DNA from: Yarrowia lipolytica
Taxonomy: Eukaryota; Ascomycota; Dipodascomycetes; Dipodascales
Direction of reading: 5' to 3'
Length of the DNA: 64,000 nt
Assembly (NCBI RefSeq): GCF_001761485.1
Contig: NC_090773.1
Coordinates: 2,542,001-2,606,000 of the forward strand
Numbering within the stretch: the stretch's first letter is position 1; each line of letters begins with the position of its first letter. The notes below the pieces were generated by a model, which worked only from the letters and a program-made list of their open reading frames with translations, was not told the DNA's origin and made no database searches. Made by a program: the position numbers and the translations under genes. Shown here piece after piece: positions 22,601 through 32,397 of the stretch.

Positions 22601-22957
22601 GAGCCTTCTGTGGACGACGACAAGACTCCTTTCAAGTGGGGTCATCCTTCTTTGGTTGGTCTGCGAGAGTATCTAGGAGACACGATTGGTGGTAACTCGA
22701 TTGACTCGTTGCTGTTGCCTGTTCTGCAGCAAATGAATGCCAAGCAGAACCGCCAGACGCAGATTCTGGACTTTTTGCCGAATGGCAACGAGACCAGTGG
22801 TTCTGTTCGCATTGCAAAGGCTCTGACGAAGATCAAACAGAGAGCGAAGGATAAGAGAGATGCGACCAGAGAGGGCGATAAGAGCCAGGACAAGGCAAGG
22901 CAGAAGGACAAGGACAAGGACAAGGAGATGGAGATGGATCTTGATCTGGAGGGTTAA
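19610..22957 (+). CDS. RAD2: Rad2/XPG structure-specific endonuclease
   Basis: The 1115 residues form the nucleotide-excision-repair nuclease that cuts 3' of the lesion within TFIIH-opened DNA. The N nuclease region occupies ~1-95 (MGVRGLWDIV, LAVDASIWIYQFL, GIKPVFVFDG). A long acidic, low-conservation spacer (~96-815) follows, typical of Rad2/XPG, with Asp runs near residue 125. The I nuclease region begins near 815, with the catalytic acidic groups TEAEAQ, ITEDSDVFLF and GSDYTDGLPGIGP (~911-924); the last opens the helix-hairpin-helix. Near residue 1048, QTQILDFL resembles a weak PCNA-binding box in the place where XPG has one. The C-terminus is lysine-rich with KD repeats, probably a nuclear localisation signal. 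Length is close to yeast Rad2 (1031). The ATG has a CCACCACATGG context and no intron is needed. It is divergent from the proline-rich gene. Confidence 0.98.
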   Translation: MGVRGLWDIVQSTARPVKVETLGGNRLAVDASIWIYQFLKTTRGAGKKNAHLVGFFRRILKLLFLGIKPVFVFDGVAPELKRKTVARRRERREGRIDSMEKEAKRILAMQLENREQQLNAKRKREDDDDNDDDDYTKGSELLGSDTKHVVQKLGGSNKKQQLKSDYDLPDLDVNIGQDDRFLTQRELEERKELQNLIPHVAGDGSLDISTDIDFDSDYFRSLPDATKYELLNGARLRSRLRMGHTAEQLQRLYPDSESFSKFQVNRVALRNNYTQRLMQLVGLEGDLTLPKEHETIAEINRVSGEKGKEYVMEKNEDGWTLAMHDGGGNRDSPVLIDDEDGEKRSHDFGRFRRKSSLDREERRKTQIKKEEIKEESEDDEWEDVDIDDKETVDIDQQIIDAGEDLETQQSIMNSLDDEKKAKLAAMTKTLQLKGLDGLGEMDWGAGIFAPTEEKKKKEDEVMEVLQSTYRDQKVWGGEQEITQSSTLLDNDLETAVDDYAQSANKPADADLAEKDESVLKPDEPDESKSPEETLPVWFQQSQDGVQSAHRPVANREESDSDEDAGLYYGGQSYGITREIVELSDDDEPVAPAVTSRAVATTKLPSKPTASNSVAKPVTASIITKSANIQPAPVPTPAENTETITVSDSESDAEFESVSIEPEKAEPEPIPTEKPAESLGGDIFGTGELSLGEGIVGTGSLEPNTFDKPEVVTEPADISKAHTPKESPVVDGDATPEVDEHNKSFENMVLAEEEAVEDMQTSQNLIKNFNREQEEFEKQFKLEEEQAKEMRMALMEELEQINHTQKSRDTTNEEAITQTMVDECQQLLQLFGIPFITAPTEAEAQCATLVNLDLVDGVITEDSDVFLFSSNPRMRVFKNFFNSNKYVECYKTGEIEQTLNLERKDLVDLALLLGSDYTDGLPGIGPVSAMEILAEFKAPGKDTLREFKDWWESQLVERANRGKSDNTSAFKSKFSKRFLSKLFLSASFPSEKIRLGYLEPSVDDDKTPFKWGHPSLVGLREYLGDTIGGNSIDSLLLPVLQQMNAKQNRQTQILDFLPNGNETSGSVRIAKALTKIKQRAKDKRDATREGDKSQDKARQKDKDKDKEMEMDLDLEG

Positions 22958-23462
22958 TTACCGTAATGCATATTTATTGATGAAAGAGAGAACACTGCTC
23001 ACCTCACAGAGCAGATCTATTGGCTTTTCATGTATCGTCTGTTGATGCGCTTAACAACAGCCAACTAAGTTTCTTGACAATGTGTAAAGCCGAATATATA
23101 AAAACACAACAAAACAAGGCCCTCAACCGCAGCCGAATACGCCACGAAATGAGATCTGTCAATCTCATTATCTCATGCACATTAAATTACGCCAAGACTT
23201 GGCAGCAATGTCTTGTGCTTGTGCCGCTGGTACGAGTACGAGCACCACCACAGGTTGAACTGAACTGAGAAAGCCCAAAAAAGATATGTCTCAAACCCCG
23301 AACAGGAACACGTGCGGCTGGCGGGCTGGAACGCATGTTTACAGTATTCAGGGTACGGCTCTATGTGGAAAAAGGGCTAAAAGCCCCTGTTATTTTTACC
23401 CTACCGTTCCTCAGCAGGTCCCAATTAAATGGGCTCAATGAGACATGTCCAATATGATTTGG

Positions 23463-23485
23463 TTTTTTTTTTTTTTTTTTTTTTT
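23463..23485 (+). repeat. Poly(T) run, about 23 bases
   Basis: Uninterrupted thymines in the promoter region upstream of the ceramidase gene. Confidence 0.95.
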
Positions 23486-24240
23486 GGGTCTCCTCGTGCA
23501 TATTTATTGCACTCTATTGCTATCACGTGACGGGTGGTATGGAAAATGATGTTTGTATCTTTGTATCATAGCTACAGTGGGAACGTTGTGATTGTGTCTG
23601 TGGTTGTGGTTGGGTTCACTTGCGGTAAATATATATAGGGCGCAGTTTGCCCTGGGCAGTTGTTTCGATGTCACGCTTATTTGGGCGCCTTTTTCGTGGT
23701 GGCGTCTGTGGTTCGGTATAGTGCGCCACATGCCGGCTTGCTCGATACTCCGGCTTTCGCAGCCTATACTTCGGAGTTAATACCAATGGGGCAGGTGGTG
23801 GCAGACGAGGAAGGGCGGAGGGTGCAAACACCACGTTGGAAGACCGGCCAGCGCCCTTTTTCGCACACGATCCGTCTTAGCACCGTTGCTACTATTTCCG
23901 ATCGGGCTCAGGGTCACATCATTCGAGGTCGGCTCTACGAGACCCCCATAGCTCACCAACAAGTGTGCACCATAACGCCGGCTGGCTGGAGTGTTTAGCT
24001 TTGGGCTAACTCGCTAGCGGAGGACGAAACGTGCGGGGCAGCAAGAGTGGGGCCACCAAAAGACCTGTTTGCGAGCCCGATTCGACCGTGCAGGCACCCA
24101 ATTGACCGACTCTCACATGTTTGTCGGCTCAGCTGGGCCCGTCACTTTTGGGTCTGATTTGACACTCCTCTTCACACAAGGTTGCACATTGCATTTAGCG
24201 CTGCGACTATGCATACAATCGAGGGATTTAGCATGCCTGA

Positions 24241-24246
24241 TATAAA
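24241..24246 (+). promoter_or_regulatory. Probable TATA box of the ceramidase gene
   Basis: TATAAA, about 140 bases ahead of the start codon. Confidence 0.45.
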
Positions 24247-24382
24247 CTGGGTTGGGGAACTTGGTCAGACACAGATTTTCTCTCCTCTCCACTAACAACC
24301 CTCGTCCCGTTGCATCCGACACAGAAGCAGCAACACGTTCCTCGCCAGCTAGACATAGATAGACCGCCCACACACACACAAG

Positions 24383-25345
24383 ATGCTACCTGGAGGAATC
24401 CCATACCCACCACCCGTGGACAACGGCTACTGGGGCCCCACGACATCGACCATTGACTGGTGCGAGGAAAACTACGTGGTCAGCAAATACGTGGCGGAAA
24501 TCATGAACACCACCACAAACGCCGTGTTCATGATCATGGCACTGTACACCATCATTAACGTGTACCGGGAGAAACACCACCCCACCATCATTTTCGCCGC
24601 CATTGGCTTTTTCATTGTGGGATTTGGTTCCTGGATGTTCCACATGACGCTGTGGTACGAGTTCCAGCTGCTGGATGAGCTACCCATGATCTACGCCACC
24701 TGCGTGCCGTTGTACATTGTCTTCTCCAACAAAAAGAGCAACCACTTCAAGACGCTGCTGGGCGTCGGAATCGCCGCCGGTGCCCTGTTGCTCACAGCCA
24801 TCTACCTGCACAACAAGAACCCCACCTTCCACCAGGCCGCCTACGGTATTCTCAACTTCATTGTCATTGGAAAGTCTGTGGCTCTGACTAAGGCCTACAT
24901 TTCCGACCAGAAGACCAAGAACCTCTTCTGGCGACTGCTCGCCCTTGGCCTCTTCTCCTTCCTCTTTGGCTACTTTCTGTGGAACCTGGACATCCACCTG
25001 TGCAACCAGTGGATCAAGATCCGACGAGAAGTCGGCCTGCCCTACGGTCTGGTTATCGAGGGCCATGCCTGGTGGCACATTTTCACCGGACTCGGAGTCT
25101 ACATCTACATTGTCTACCTGTGCTACCTGCAGGTCTTCCTGGCCAAGCGACAGCACCTCTACCACTTTCTCTGGTGGTGCGGCTTCTTCCCCCACGTGGA
25201 TCTGCTGCCTGAAGCCAAGTCTCTGTGGAACAAGCTGGGCCGAGCTCCCACCGAAACTGAGATGGCCGAGGTCAATTCGCTCAGTGGAGTCAAGCGAGTC
25301 TCCTCCATCCATGCCAAGAGCTCTTCTGTTAACCATCACAACTAG
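24383..25345 (+). CDS. YPC1: Alkaline ceramidase (YPC1/YDC1 type)
   Basis: The 320 residues make a seven-span ER membrane enzyme that splits (phyto)ceramide or dihydroceramide into sphingoid base and fatty acid. The family opening GYWGPTTSTIDWCEENY is present at ~15-31. The zinc/catalytic set is complete and correctly spaced: Ser83 and His87 in GSWMFHMTL, Asp98 in QLLDELPM, and His228 and His232 in GHAWWHIF. These match Ser77, His81, Asp92, His217 and His221 of human ACER3. Hydrophobic helices follow at ~40-60, 70-88, 100-117, 125-142, 155-170, 183-200 and 230-250. The charged C-terminal tail lacks the usual KKxx retrieval signal. S. cerevisiae has two paralogues, and the preference between phytoceramide and dihydroceramide cannot be told here. 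Confidence 0.95.
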   Translation: MLPGGIPYPPPVDNGYWGPTTSTIDWCEENYVVSKYVAEIMNTTTNAVFMIMALYTIINVYREKHHPTIIFAAIGFFIVGFGSWMFHMTLWYEFQLLDELPMIYATCVPLYIVFSNKKSNHFKTLLGVGIAAGALLLTAIYLHNKNPTFHQAAYGILNFIVIGKSVALTKAYISDQKTKNLFWRLLALGLFSFLFGYFLWNLDIHLCNQWIKIRREVGLPYGLVIEGHAWWHIFTGLGVYIYIVYLCYLQVFLAKRQHLYHFLWWCGFFPHVDLLPEAKSLWNKLGRAPTETEMAEVNSLSGVKRVSSIHAKSSSVNHHN

Positions 25346-25964
25346 ATGGCGTTTGACAACTAGATAGGACATGTATATTAACAGTATTTAATTCACAAGT
25401 CGTTGCTGTCGGTTGGACTCGCAGTGTATGCATGCCCCCACATCCAGAAATTGCGGGTTAGGTTTTCTGATAACACGGCGTAAGTTACGAGCTGTCGTAT
25501 AGCCAGCTGTAGATAAGCACCAAGGGTCATCTTACTAACAAGAGCCGAACGAAACTGTGCTGAATGGTTCTGTCTATTTTATCCTCATCCAATCCTACAC
25601 CCCACATTTCCACATGTTCCCAAAACCTCATTTGGAATGCAAACACGGGCTGGAAATGCAGCTAGAGCCTGGCGGGGTCTGGTCGAGTTGCTCCATTGAG
25701 GCATTATAACTGCAAGTGTTCGTCACAACAAGATAAAGCCGCAGCTTGGAACGTTCTAAGTGTTTATTCTCGCCCTTATTGGCCGTTGAACCTTGAGGGT
25801 GATGTTACTGTTTCGGGCGAAACCAGTCTTTTGAGGGCTTTAGCGGTGTCTGATGTTCACGGCTCGTGCGAATTTAGGGCGAGTACCGGTTTGGTTCGAG
25901 CACTTACAAGAACATGCTTCAAAAAGTCATGTTCAGCAAAAAGTCATGCTCTGGAAAAAGAAAT
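25346..25964. other. Spacer between ceramidase gene and tRNA-His
   Basis: Non-coding; it holds the 3' UTR of the ceramidase gene and the tRNA terminator. A short plus-strand frame (25696-26070) runs through the tRNA and is not a gene. Confidence 0.6.
25955..25960 (-). terminator. Pol III terminator of tRNA-His
   Basis: On the minus strand CTTTTT follows the tRNA 3' end after a few bases, the usual RNA polymerase III stop. Confidence 0.75.
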
Positions 25965-26036
25965 TGCCATCACCCAGAATCGAACTGAGGTTTCCACGGC
26001 CACAACGTGGTGTACTAACCACTATACTATGATGGC
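25965..26036 (-). tRNA. tH(GUG): tRNA-His, anticodon GTG
   Basis: The 72 bases fold into a full cloverleaf: acceptor GCCATCA/TGATGGC, three-pair D stem (GTA/TAC), anticodon stem CCACG/CGTGG with loop TTGTGGC (anticodon GTG, reading CAC and CAT), and T stem CTCAG/CTGGG with loop TTCGATT and the B-box. The discriminator is A. No intron is present. The extra G at position -1 typical of tRNA-His would be added after transcription in eukaryotes, as the preceding base here codes C. It is the only tRNA I find in the window, and no 5S gene is fused to it, although such fusions are known in this yeast. Confidence 0.97.
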
Positions 26037-29000
26037 GGGCTTTTTTCTAAAAATTCCCATAAAACACTAGGAACAGTCGTTTAGATTACGTGACCATGAA
26101 TTATTACTTGTATAAATATTGACCGCTAAACGGCTCAAAACCACACGAAGAAACGATGAAGATGTATTATATGGTTGTATGTTAATGATTGTGGTGTATC
26201 TGCCAGAGCTTTTATATCTCCTTCACCCGTTTACCACAGTCTCTAGAGTAATTCTGAATTTGGAGGGTCGGTGAGATCTGCAGCTTCATGAAGTACTGAG
26301 GGAAATGTTCCTGGACAAATACCCTTCATGTACAGTAAAGTAATGAGACAAGTAGATATAATGGAGAGATTTTTGGACTGAATATTATCTTGCTATTGCC
26401 TTTGTTGATCTTTCGAGGTTCGTTATCATCCCAGAGTAGCCGCCTCGTGACAGCTCAGGCACAACAGACTGTGTGCACCCTAGAGAACAGCTCGGGACAC
26501 TAACTTATAGATAAGTTTGTGGATTTATCAAGTTTACTCGGTAAATGCGCTTGTAACTATGATTTGTGTACCGGAAGCGCAGTTTTAGGCAAGTCCAGTT
26601 CCCCATACATGTCCAAGTATGTACAGTGTGTAGTGAGCAACATGGGTTGAAAAGCAACAAGCGTCGAGAAAACTAAGGCAGGCACTACTCAGTTCTCAGT
26701 TAAAAATACTGACTAGATATTTGCTGTCTTTCTGGCTTTTTGTTTGACACGTCCTAGACACGAATCTTCTTGTCAACAATGAATTGTTGTTTGTTATTTG
26801 ATAGTGAGGTAGTATATACTGTATTGGTAGAAGTACTCTTCTCTTTGTCGCCTGTTTGAATGTCGGTTTACAGTAGTTGTAGGTGGTGTACCTGTGAAGA
26901 CGCTACAGAGCGGTGCTTGTAAGAGTCACATGTCCCAGAATTTCAAGTTGAGCAACACCAAACGATCGCACTGGGTATCACTTTGGTATCCCGTCCCTCC
27001 CGTCGATTGCTTTACCCTATATATAAACAGAGTAAAGAGAGTACTTGCACTTGTACATAGTGGTACTCGCTTGGATGTACTGTGTACTGGTCTCACTTGT
27101 ACTGTCTTGCACTTGTACTGGTACTTGTACTATTAAGTGCACACTTCTCCTGCTACAAGTAGAGAGACTCTGCCTTCACAGAATGTCACCTTTACTTGTG
27201 ATTACAAGAGAGATTCGTAATATTTCCCAGTCTCCTTCACGACCCTCCTGGCCAAGCCCTTACAAAAACAATCTCTGATTCAGACTAACGAAGAATAACG
27301 TCAGTTGTCATCCTTGGCAAGCCTCACCTCGTGCAACCAATGTCAGACCACCGAAATTCACATGGACAAAGGCTGTGTGTATGGCCACCAGGTTAGTATT
27401 GTATCCCTGTGTGTATTTGCTACAAGTGTCTGTATACAACTTTTCCACACTGTGTACATTCCAAGCGTCTGTTTTGATTGTGATGAGCGGAGACATGTAA
27501 TAATTGGGGATAAACGCATCCAAGCTAAGATTCCCTACGACATTGGCAGTGTACAAAGAGATTGGGAACCGTGCTCTATGGGCTCGCTGTCTTGGTTTCA
27601 TACCCCTGTCTGTTTGGTTATCAGAACCTTGACCTGGGTGTCAGGATCTTCACAGATGAGACGACAATCAGCCACCAGTCGGTACGTTTGCATTCAGAAG
27701 TCATGAGAATCATAAATGGCCTTTATCATTGTTTGCTATGACGTTGGTTCCATCTATGGGCGGCACAACAACATTGATTGATGCATATGAGACTGAAGCA
27801 GAAACTCCGTATGTGATTGACTAGTGCGACATGTGTCGCTCGTAGGACACAAGCACAAGTACAAGTACTCTCACCGGTGCATGTACACACTGTACTTGTA
27901 TTGACAGATACACGCCCAACGGGCCAGATCATGCATCGCTTAAGTTGGATCCTGGAAAGATGACGTCTGCCACACAACATTGTTTGAAGCCCGTGTGAAC
28001 GTTGATAGCGCCACAGTTTGGTCCGGGGCACCTGTATTGTGTATACATGCGACTTCCGGGCTGTAGGATTGTGCAGTTTTCTGTAGGTCTGTTTCAGGCG
28101 AGTGTGTACATACAAACTGCTATGGTGGTCTAAGACGTCATCTTGTTTATGTTATTGAGCCTTGACAACACAGCCGCCACTAGTTAGACGGACAAAGAGC
28201 TCCATAACAAACCAATTCAATGGTGGAACAAGAAGCTCCCCACACGGAGGTTGGTGCCGATCGAATCTCGGAGCACTTGCAGAAGACGGAAGCTCAAAGT
28301 TGTCAGCTGGACTGCTGTGCATTGGTGTCAAGTACAGTACGACTCAGGAGGGGGTATGCTTCGTGAGAAAGGCTGCCTGTGAACGATACTACCAGTAGGA
28401 GCCTGTCGCGGACGGTAATTCCCTCGGACTCCAACCGCTTCATTACATATAGCGTTCCAATGATTGGCCACAAGCCACTGAAGCTACTGCACCGCAGAAG
28501 GCCCATGACCTTTCTGTAAGCGTCGGCAGGATTAGCTCTGCTGCAGGGATGTTGACAAATCCAACCCAACTTTGCGGACCAAGGCGTAGACTTGTATCTT
28601 TTGGCCGCTTTCGATAAGGAGATAGCAGTGGGTTCCGTGGGTTTCTGGTGGATCGTACATACATGGTTCTGAGGCATTTGTCTCGGACTACCATGCCGCA
28701 GACTGGTTGTGGGGGTTGCTTGCATCCACCTAATGGCAGGGCTGAACGCCACTGCGTTTCTGCCTGCAGCTTTCAGGCCCTAGACTGGCAGAAACATGGC
28801 CCTTCTTCGCCCGGCTTCCAATCACGGTAGCAAAAGCAGGTGTAGATTGCCAAGCTAAACAACTTTAACTTCCAGTGTGTTTTCAATACCCCCCATGTTA
28901 TTGGTTGCCACACATATAGACTCGTGTGACGGTGAGGGGGGGGGGAGGGTTGGGGGGGCGACCTGAGACCGGAAAGTTGTAGGGAAAAAAAGAGATATTT

Positions 29001-29492
29001 GTGGTCAGAAAATGCCGGCAAGCATTTCTATAGCCTCAAAACACACATTTAACGGGACCCAGTTGCTCCCGCCAACCCCACCACAACCGGACTCGCTTGT
29101 AATAAGATTTGTAGGGGAAAATAGTCTAAATGAAACCTTATATTTCAAAAGGGTGGCGGACCAATCACAGGCCGCGCATTACTAAATCATTCCAACAGTG
29201 TGTGTAGAGCAACATCACGGCAAGGTCTACTTATAGAGACGGTCTGCTGCTTTGGCTTAGCAACCAGCTACCGGTCTCTCCAGCAGTTTTACAACAGACA
29301 AAAAACCCCACCGCCTGTGCATCGCACCGCTCCATCCACCCAAAACCCCTCGTGCGACTCCTTTGAAAAGTCGTTGCCTCCATACCCATTCACGTGTTTG
29401 TCCATTGAACGCTCATACGCCAGTTCGTGTCTAGCCTTCAATTTAGCTTTGCGCCATCGCTCTCGATTCCAACTCCCAAATTTTAAAATATA
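26037..29492. other. Intergenic region, tRNA-His to CCC1
   Basis: There is no supported gene in 3.5 kb; open frames are short and overlap on both strands. It has a dense patch of ACTTGTAC-type motifs at 27041-27165 and 27850-27900, and a guanine-rich stretch at 28936-28958. No LTR remnant is seen near the tRNA gene. Confidence 0.55.
28936..28958 (+). other. Guanine runs, possible G-quadruplex
   Basis: Ten guanines, then GGG and a run of seven, separated by single A and TT spacers. They lie about 540 bases before the CCC1 start. Four G3 tracts can be drawn from it; folding is not shown. Confidence 0.6.
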
Positions 29493-30338
29493 ATGGTTCT
29501 TGTCGCCCTTAAGAAGGCCATCTTTGGAACTGAAAAGCAGCCTCTCCTCCGAAACAACGCCTCCTACGCCACCATGACCGACGAAGAAGCCCGCCTTGGT
29601 CTCACCGACGACGACACCCTGTCCCAGGGCTCGGGATCGTCTGGATCCGGAAACTCGTGGGTCTCTCCTCGAGTTGTCTCCGACATGATCATCGGTCTTT
29701 CTGACGGCCTCACCGTCCCCTTTGCCCTCACCGCCGGTCTGTCTTCTCTGGGAGACACCAAGCTTGTCATCACCGGAGGTATGGCTGAGCTTGTCGCCGG
29801 AGCCATCTCAATGGGTCTCGGTGGATACCTCGCCGCCAAGTCTGAGAACGACTACTACAAGTCCGAGTGCACCAAGGAGCGAGCCGTCCTCAAGACCGAG
29901 TCCTCCGAGGGAGAGTCTCAGATCGCCGACATCCTCGCCCAGTACAACCTTTCTCCCGAGACCACTGCCTCCTTCACCAAGGACCTGCAGAAGAACCCCA
30001 CATCCATGGTTGACTTTATCATTCGATTCGGAAAGGGTCTCGAGGAACCTGCTGAGGGCCGAGAATTCACCTCTGCCATGACCATTGGTCTGGCTTACTT
30101 CTTCGGAGGTTTCATTCCCCTGATCCCTTACTTCTTTACCGCCCACGTCGACGATGGTCTCATGTGGTCCGTCATTGTCATGCTCATCACCCTCTTCATC
30201 TTCGGTTGCACCAAGACTGTCATCTCTCTTGGATCCGACGTCGGACGAGGCTGCATCACGTGGAATGGTATCCAGATGACTCTGATTGGTGGTCTTGCTG
30301 CCGGAGCTGCATGGGGTCTTGTCAAGCTGATTGAATAA
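29493..30338 (+). CDS. CCC1: Vacuolar Fe2+/Mn2+ transporter (CCC1/VIT1 family)
   Basis: The 281 residues move cytosolic iron and manganese into the vacuole, protecting against iron overload. A hydrophilic N-terminus (~1-58, with a QPLL sequence that could sort to the vacuole) precedes about five membrane helices. The family's helix-1 motif GLSDGLTVPFALTAGLSS sits at ~68-85, and the helix-2 motif AELVAGAISMGLGGYLAAKSE at ~95-115, supplying the acidic and methionine metal-path residues. The cytosolic loop (~116-180) is rich in Glu, like the metal-binding domain of VIT1. The last three helices follow (~190-280; FFGGFIPLIPYFF, GCTKTVISLGSD). Codon use is strongly biased to C-ending codons, suggesting high expression. 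Another iron-related gene, the siderophore-type transporter, lies 5 kb downstream. Confidence 0.95.
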   Translation: MVLVALKKAIFGTEKQPLLRNNASYATMTDEEARLGLTDDDTLSQGSGSSGSGNSWVSPRVVSDMIIGLSDGLTVPFALTAGLSSLGDTKLVITGGMAELVAGAISMGLGGYLAAKSENDYYKSECTKERAVLKTESSEGESQIADILAQYNLSPETTASFTKDLQKNPTSMVDFIIRFGKGLEEPAEGREFTSAMTIGLAYFFGGFIPLIPYFFTAHVDDGLMWSVIVMLITLFIFGCTKTVISLGSDVGRGCITWNGIQMTLIGGLAAGAAWGLVKLIE

Positions 30339-32397
30339 TCCTTGACTTGCACTCCCAACCCAAAAAAAGCAGACCGCGGACGGCGGGCACCACCATCACA
30401 TACCCCCTATACACTTGGCACTCAGGACTGCCAGCAAAGTGGACCCCTTGAATTGTCTTAGGACCGTTTGTTTTCCTTGTGAAAGCAAACATTGACGTTA
30501 CGTCCGCGCTCCTAGCGCCGTGCAAACTCTCTTGCACATTCTATTTATTGTTCTGCAGTTTATTTATTGATATTGTATCAAATTGGAGTCGTAGCTGTGT
30601 TAGTCCAGCACATATTTTTTTTAGCAGTACAAACTTTTAGCAGTACATTTTTTAGCAGTACAAATTTTTCAGCCCAAGCTTTAGTATCCACTCGCTTACG
30701 CTTGGTATCGTCGACTTGTGCATCGCCGTGCATATTTGATGCATCTCAGCTGCATGGTGGTGTGAGACATCCGATGCTGTCTGAGGTGTATTGTAACCAT
30801 GAAATGAAATATATGGAGGCATTGCCAAAGACCGAGCAATGGCAAATTGATAGAACCGGAGATACCTGCCAGGAGAGGGCGTCTAAAATGGACCGATTTA
30901 TGCCTCTAATGAAGATAATAGCCGCTAGCCCCTTCAAATGAAACTAACGAGGAATGCGCACGTGCGTAAGCAGGTTACAAACGGTTAGACGGATAGATAC
31001 AGGTACAGTACCGGTATGGGTAGCGGAATTTCTAATGTCGTTGGTCACGTGAAATTGGAGCTACTTGTACCCGGCATAATGATCAATTGGTCTTCGTAGC
31101 CGAACTCGTCTGAATAATAAATGGCAGCTATCAAGACGAGGCTAAATATGAGACATCATCGGTGGAGACGTGGGGTGGTAAGATTATTAGCTGGCCGTCT
31201 ATTGGAGGAAACAGCTGATGCCATCGTGTTTCACTAATCGGTTCAGAGCTCTTCTTTCGTCACTATTAATGTACCAATGGACGTACCAACGTGTGCGTAT
31301 CTGCATGTAGGAGTTCCTACCAGCATGTATAAGTCGGCCAAAGAGATCAGAGGAGAACCTTGGAGCTTGAGTTGTATGTATATACTGCGCTAGGCACTGG
31401 TCATAACCTGTGTATTGCTGCGATCAAAAAGGCATGATGTCGTTCTGTAGATGATGACTGTCAGCGATGACTGTCAGCCTTGGCTCTAAACACGTCGAAG
31501 ATGTCCGGAAACCGTCAAATCAGCTCGTGACACCTGCCATCAGCACCAACGACGTGTAGATGGATGTCCGTTGCCAATTGGCAATAGATTGTGCTATTGC
31601 CGTGCTATGGCTCATAACCTCTAGGTCTCAGAACTGGCGATATCCATGTCCTCTTCCTAACCTGATTATATCAACTAAATATTGTGTGGGAACTGCCTCA
31701 GCAAATTTGACATTTTTTGACCTCATGTGTGATCAGAGTCTAATTAAAAAAAAACCATCACAGGCAGTGAAGTTCTGGTCAAGGACATGGTCTGCTATAT
31801 ATACTGCAGAAATTTTTTTTCCTGCAGCGGTGGACTCATAATTACGCCAGGTGGGATTTTTTTCAGCATGCATATGTTAATATTATGTAATACGAGAACA
31901 CAGGAGTGCACAGGTACTGAAATGAAAAACACGGGAGGTGCCAATATTTCAATCACGTGACTAAAACTATCTGCCCGTTTCGTTTAATCTCTATGTACAA
32001 TTTCTCGTACTCGTACTCGTGCTCGTACAGTCGGTGAGCTGCTCTCAATACACGTGTTGCTGAGTTGCTAAGGCGTCCAACTAACCCTGACTAAGTGAGG
32101 CGTTGTCCGGACAACGGAGAATAGAGGGTCTAATGGGCATAAAACGAGTGAATGTATATCGTCCCTGGAAATATCCATCAGTCAAGCAACCCTTTTGTTT
32201 ATTTATATATTTCGTCTTCTAAAAGATTCTACGTTATTCTCTACGCCACCGGTAATCGAACACGCGTCCCCCAAAGTAGTGCCTGAGTGCAGATAGAGTG
32301 TGTGCGAACCTCGTCTGTGAAAATTAAAGACGTCACCAAATCCTATCTGCACGGGGCTTTTCTGTTTTCCACACTTTTCGAATCACACATACACAAC
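30339..32397. other. Intergenic region, CCC1 to CCT6
   Basis: No gene is seen. A triple 13-base repeat (30619-30662) lies downstream of CCC1. TCACGTGA occurs at 31045 and 31953, and a TCGTAC-type repeat at about 31987-32010. Small open frames look random. Confidence 0.6.
30619..30662 (+). repeat. Three copies of TTTTAGCAGTACA
   Basis: Copies start at 30619, 30635 and 30650, separated by 2-3 bases, about 280 bases after the CCC1 stop. They could lie in the 3' UTR or just beyond it. Confidence 0.85.

Larger units (their letters stand above)
22958..24382. other. Intergenic region, RAD2 to ceramidase
   Basis: No gene is seen. It contains a 23-thymine run (23463-23485), a TCACGTGA palindrome (23523-23530), and a TATAAA at 24241-24246 placed about 140 bases before the ceramidase ATG. 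The last 140 bases are the CA/CT-rich leader usual in this genome. Confidence 0.6.

Noticed and set aside
26037-27300. LTR or Ty3/gypsy remnant near the tRNA gene
   Set aside because: Such elements favour tRNA flanks, but I see no terminal repeats, target duplication or element-like coding stretch.
32230-32290. Possible tRNA on the minus strand (TTCGATT near 32245)
   Set aside because: The flanking bases do not pair as a T stem and no acceptor or anticodon stem can be drawn.
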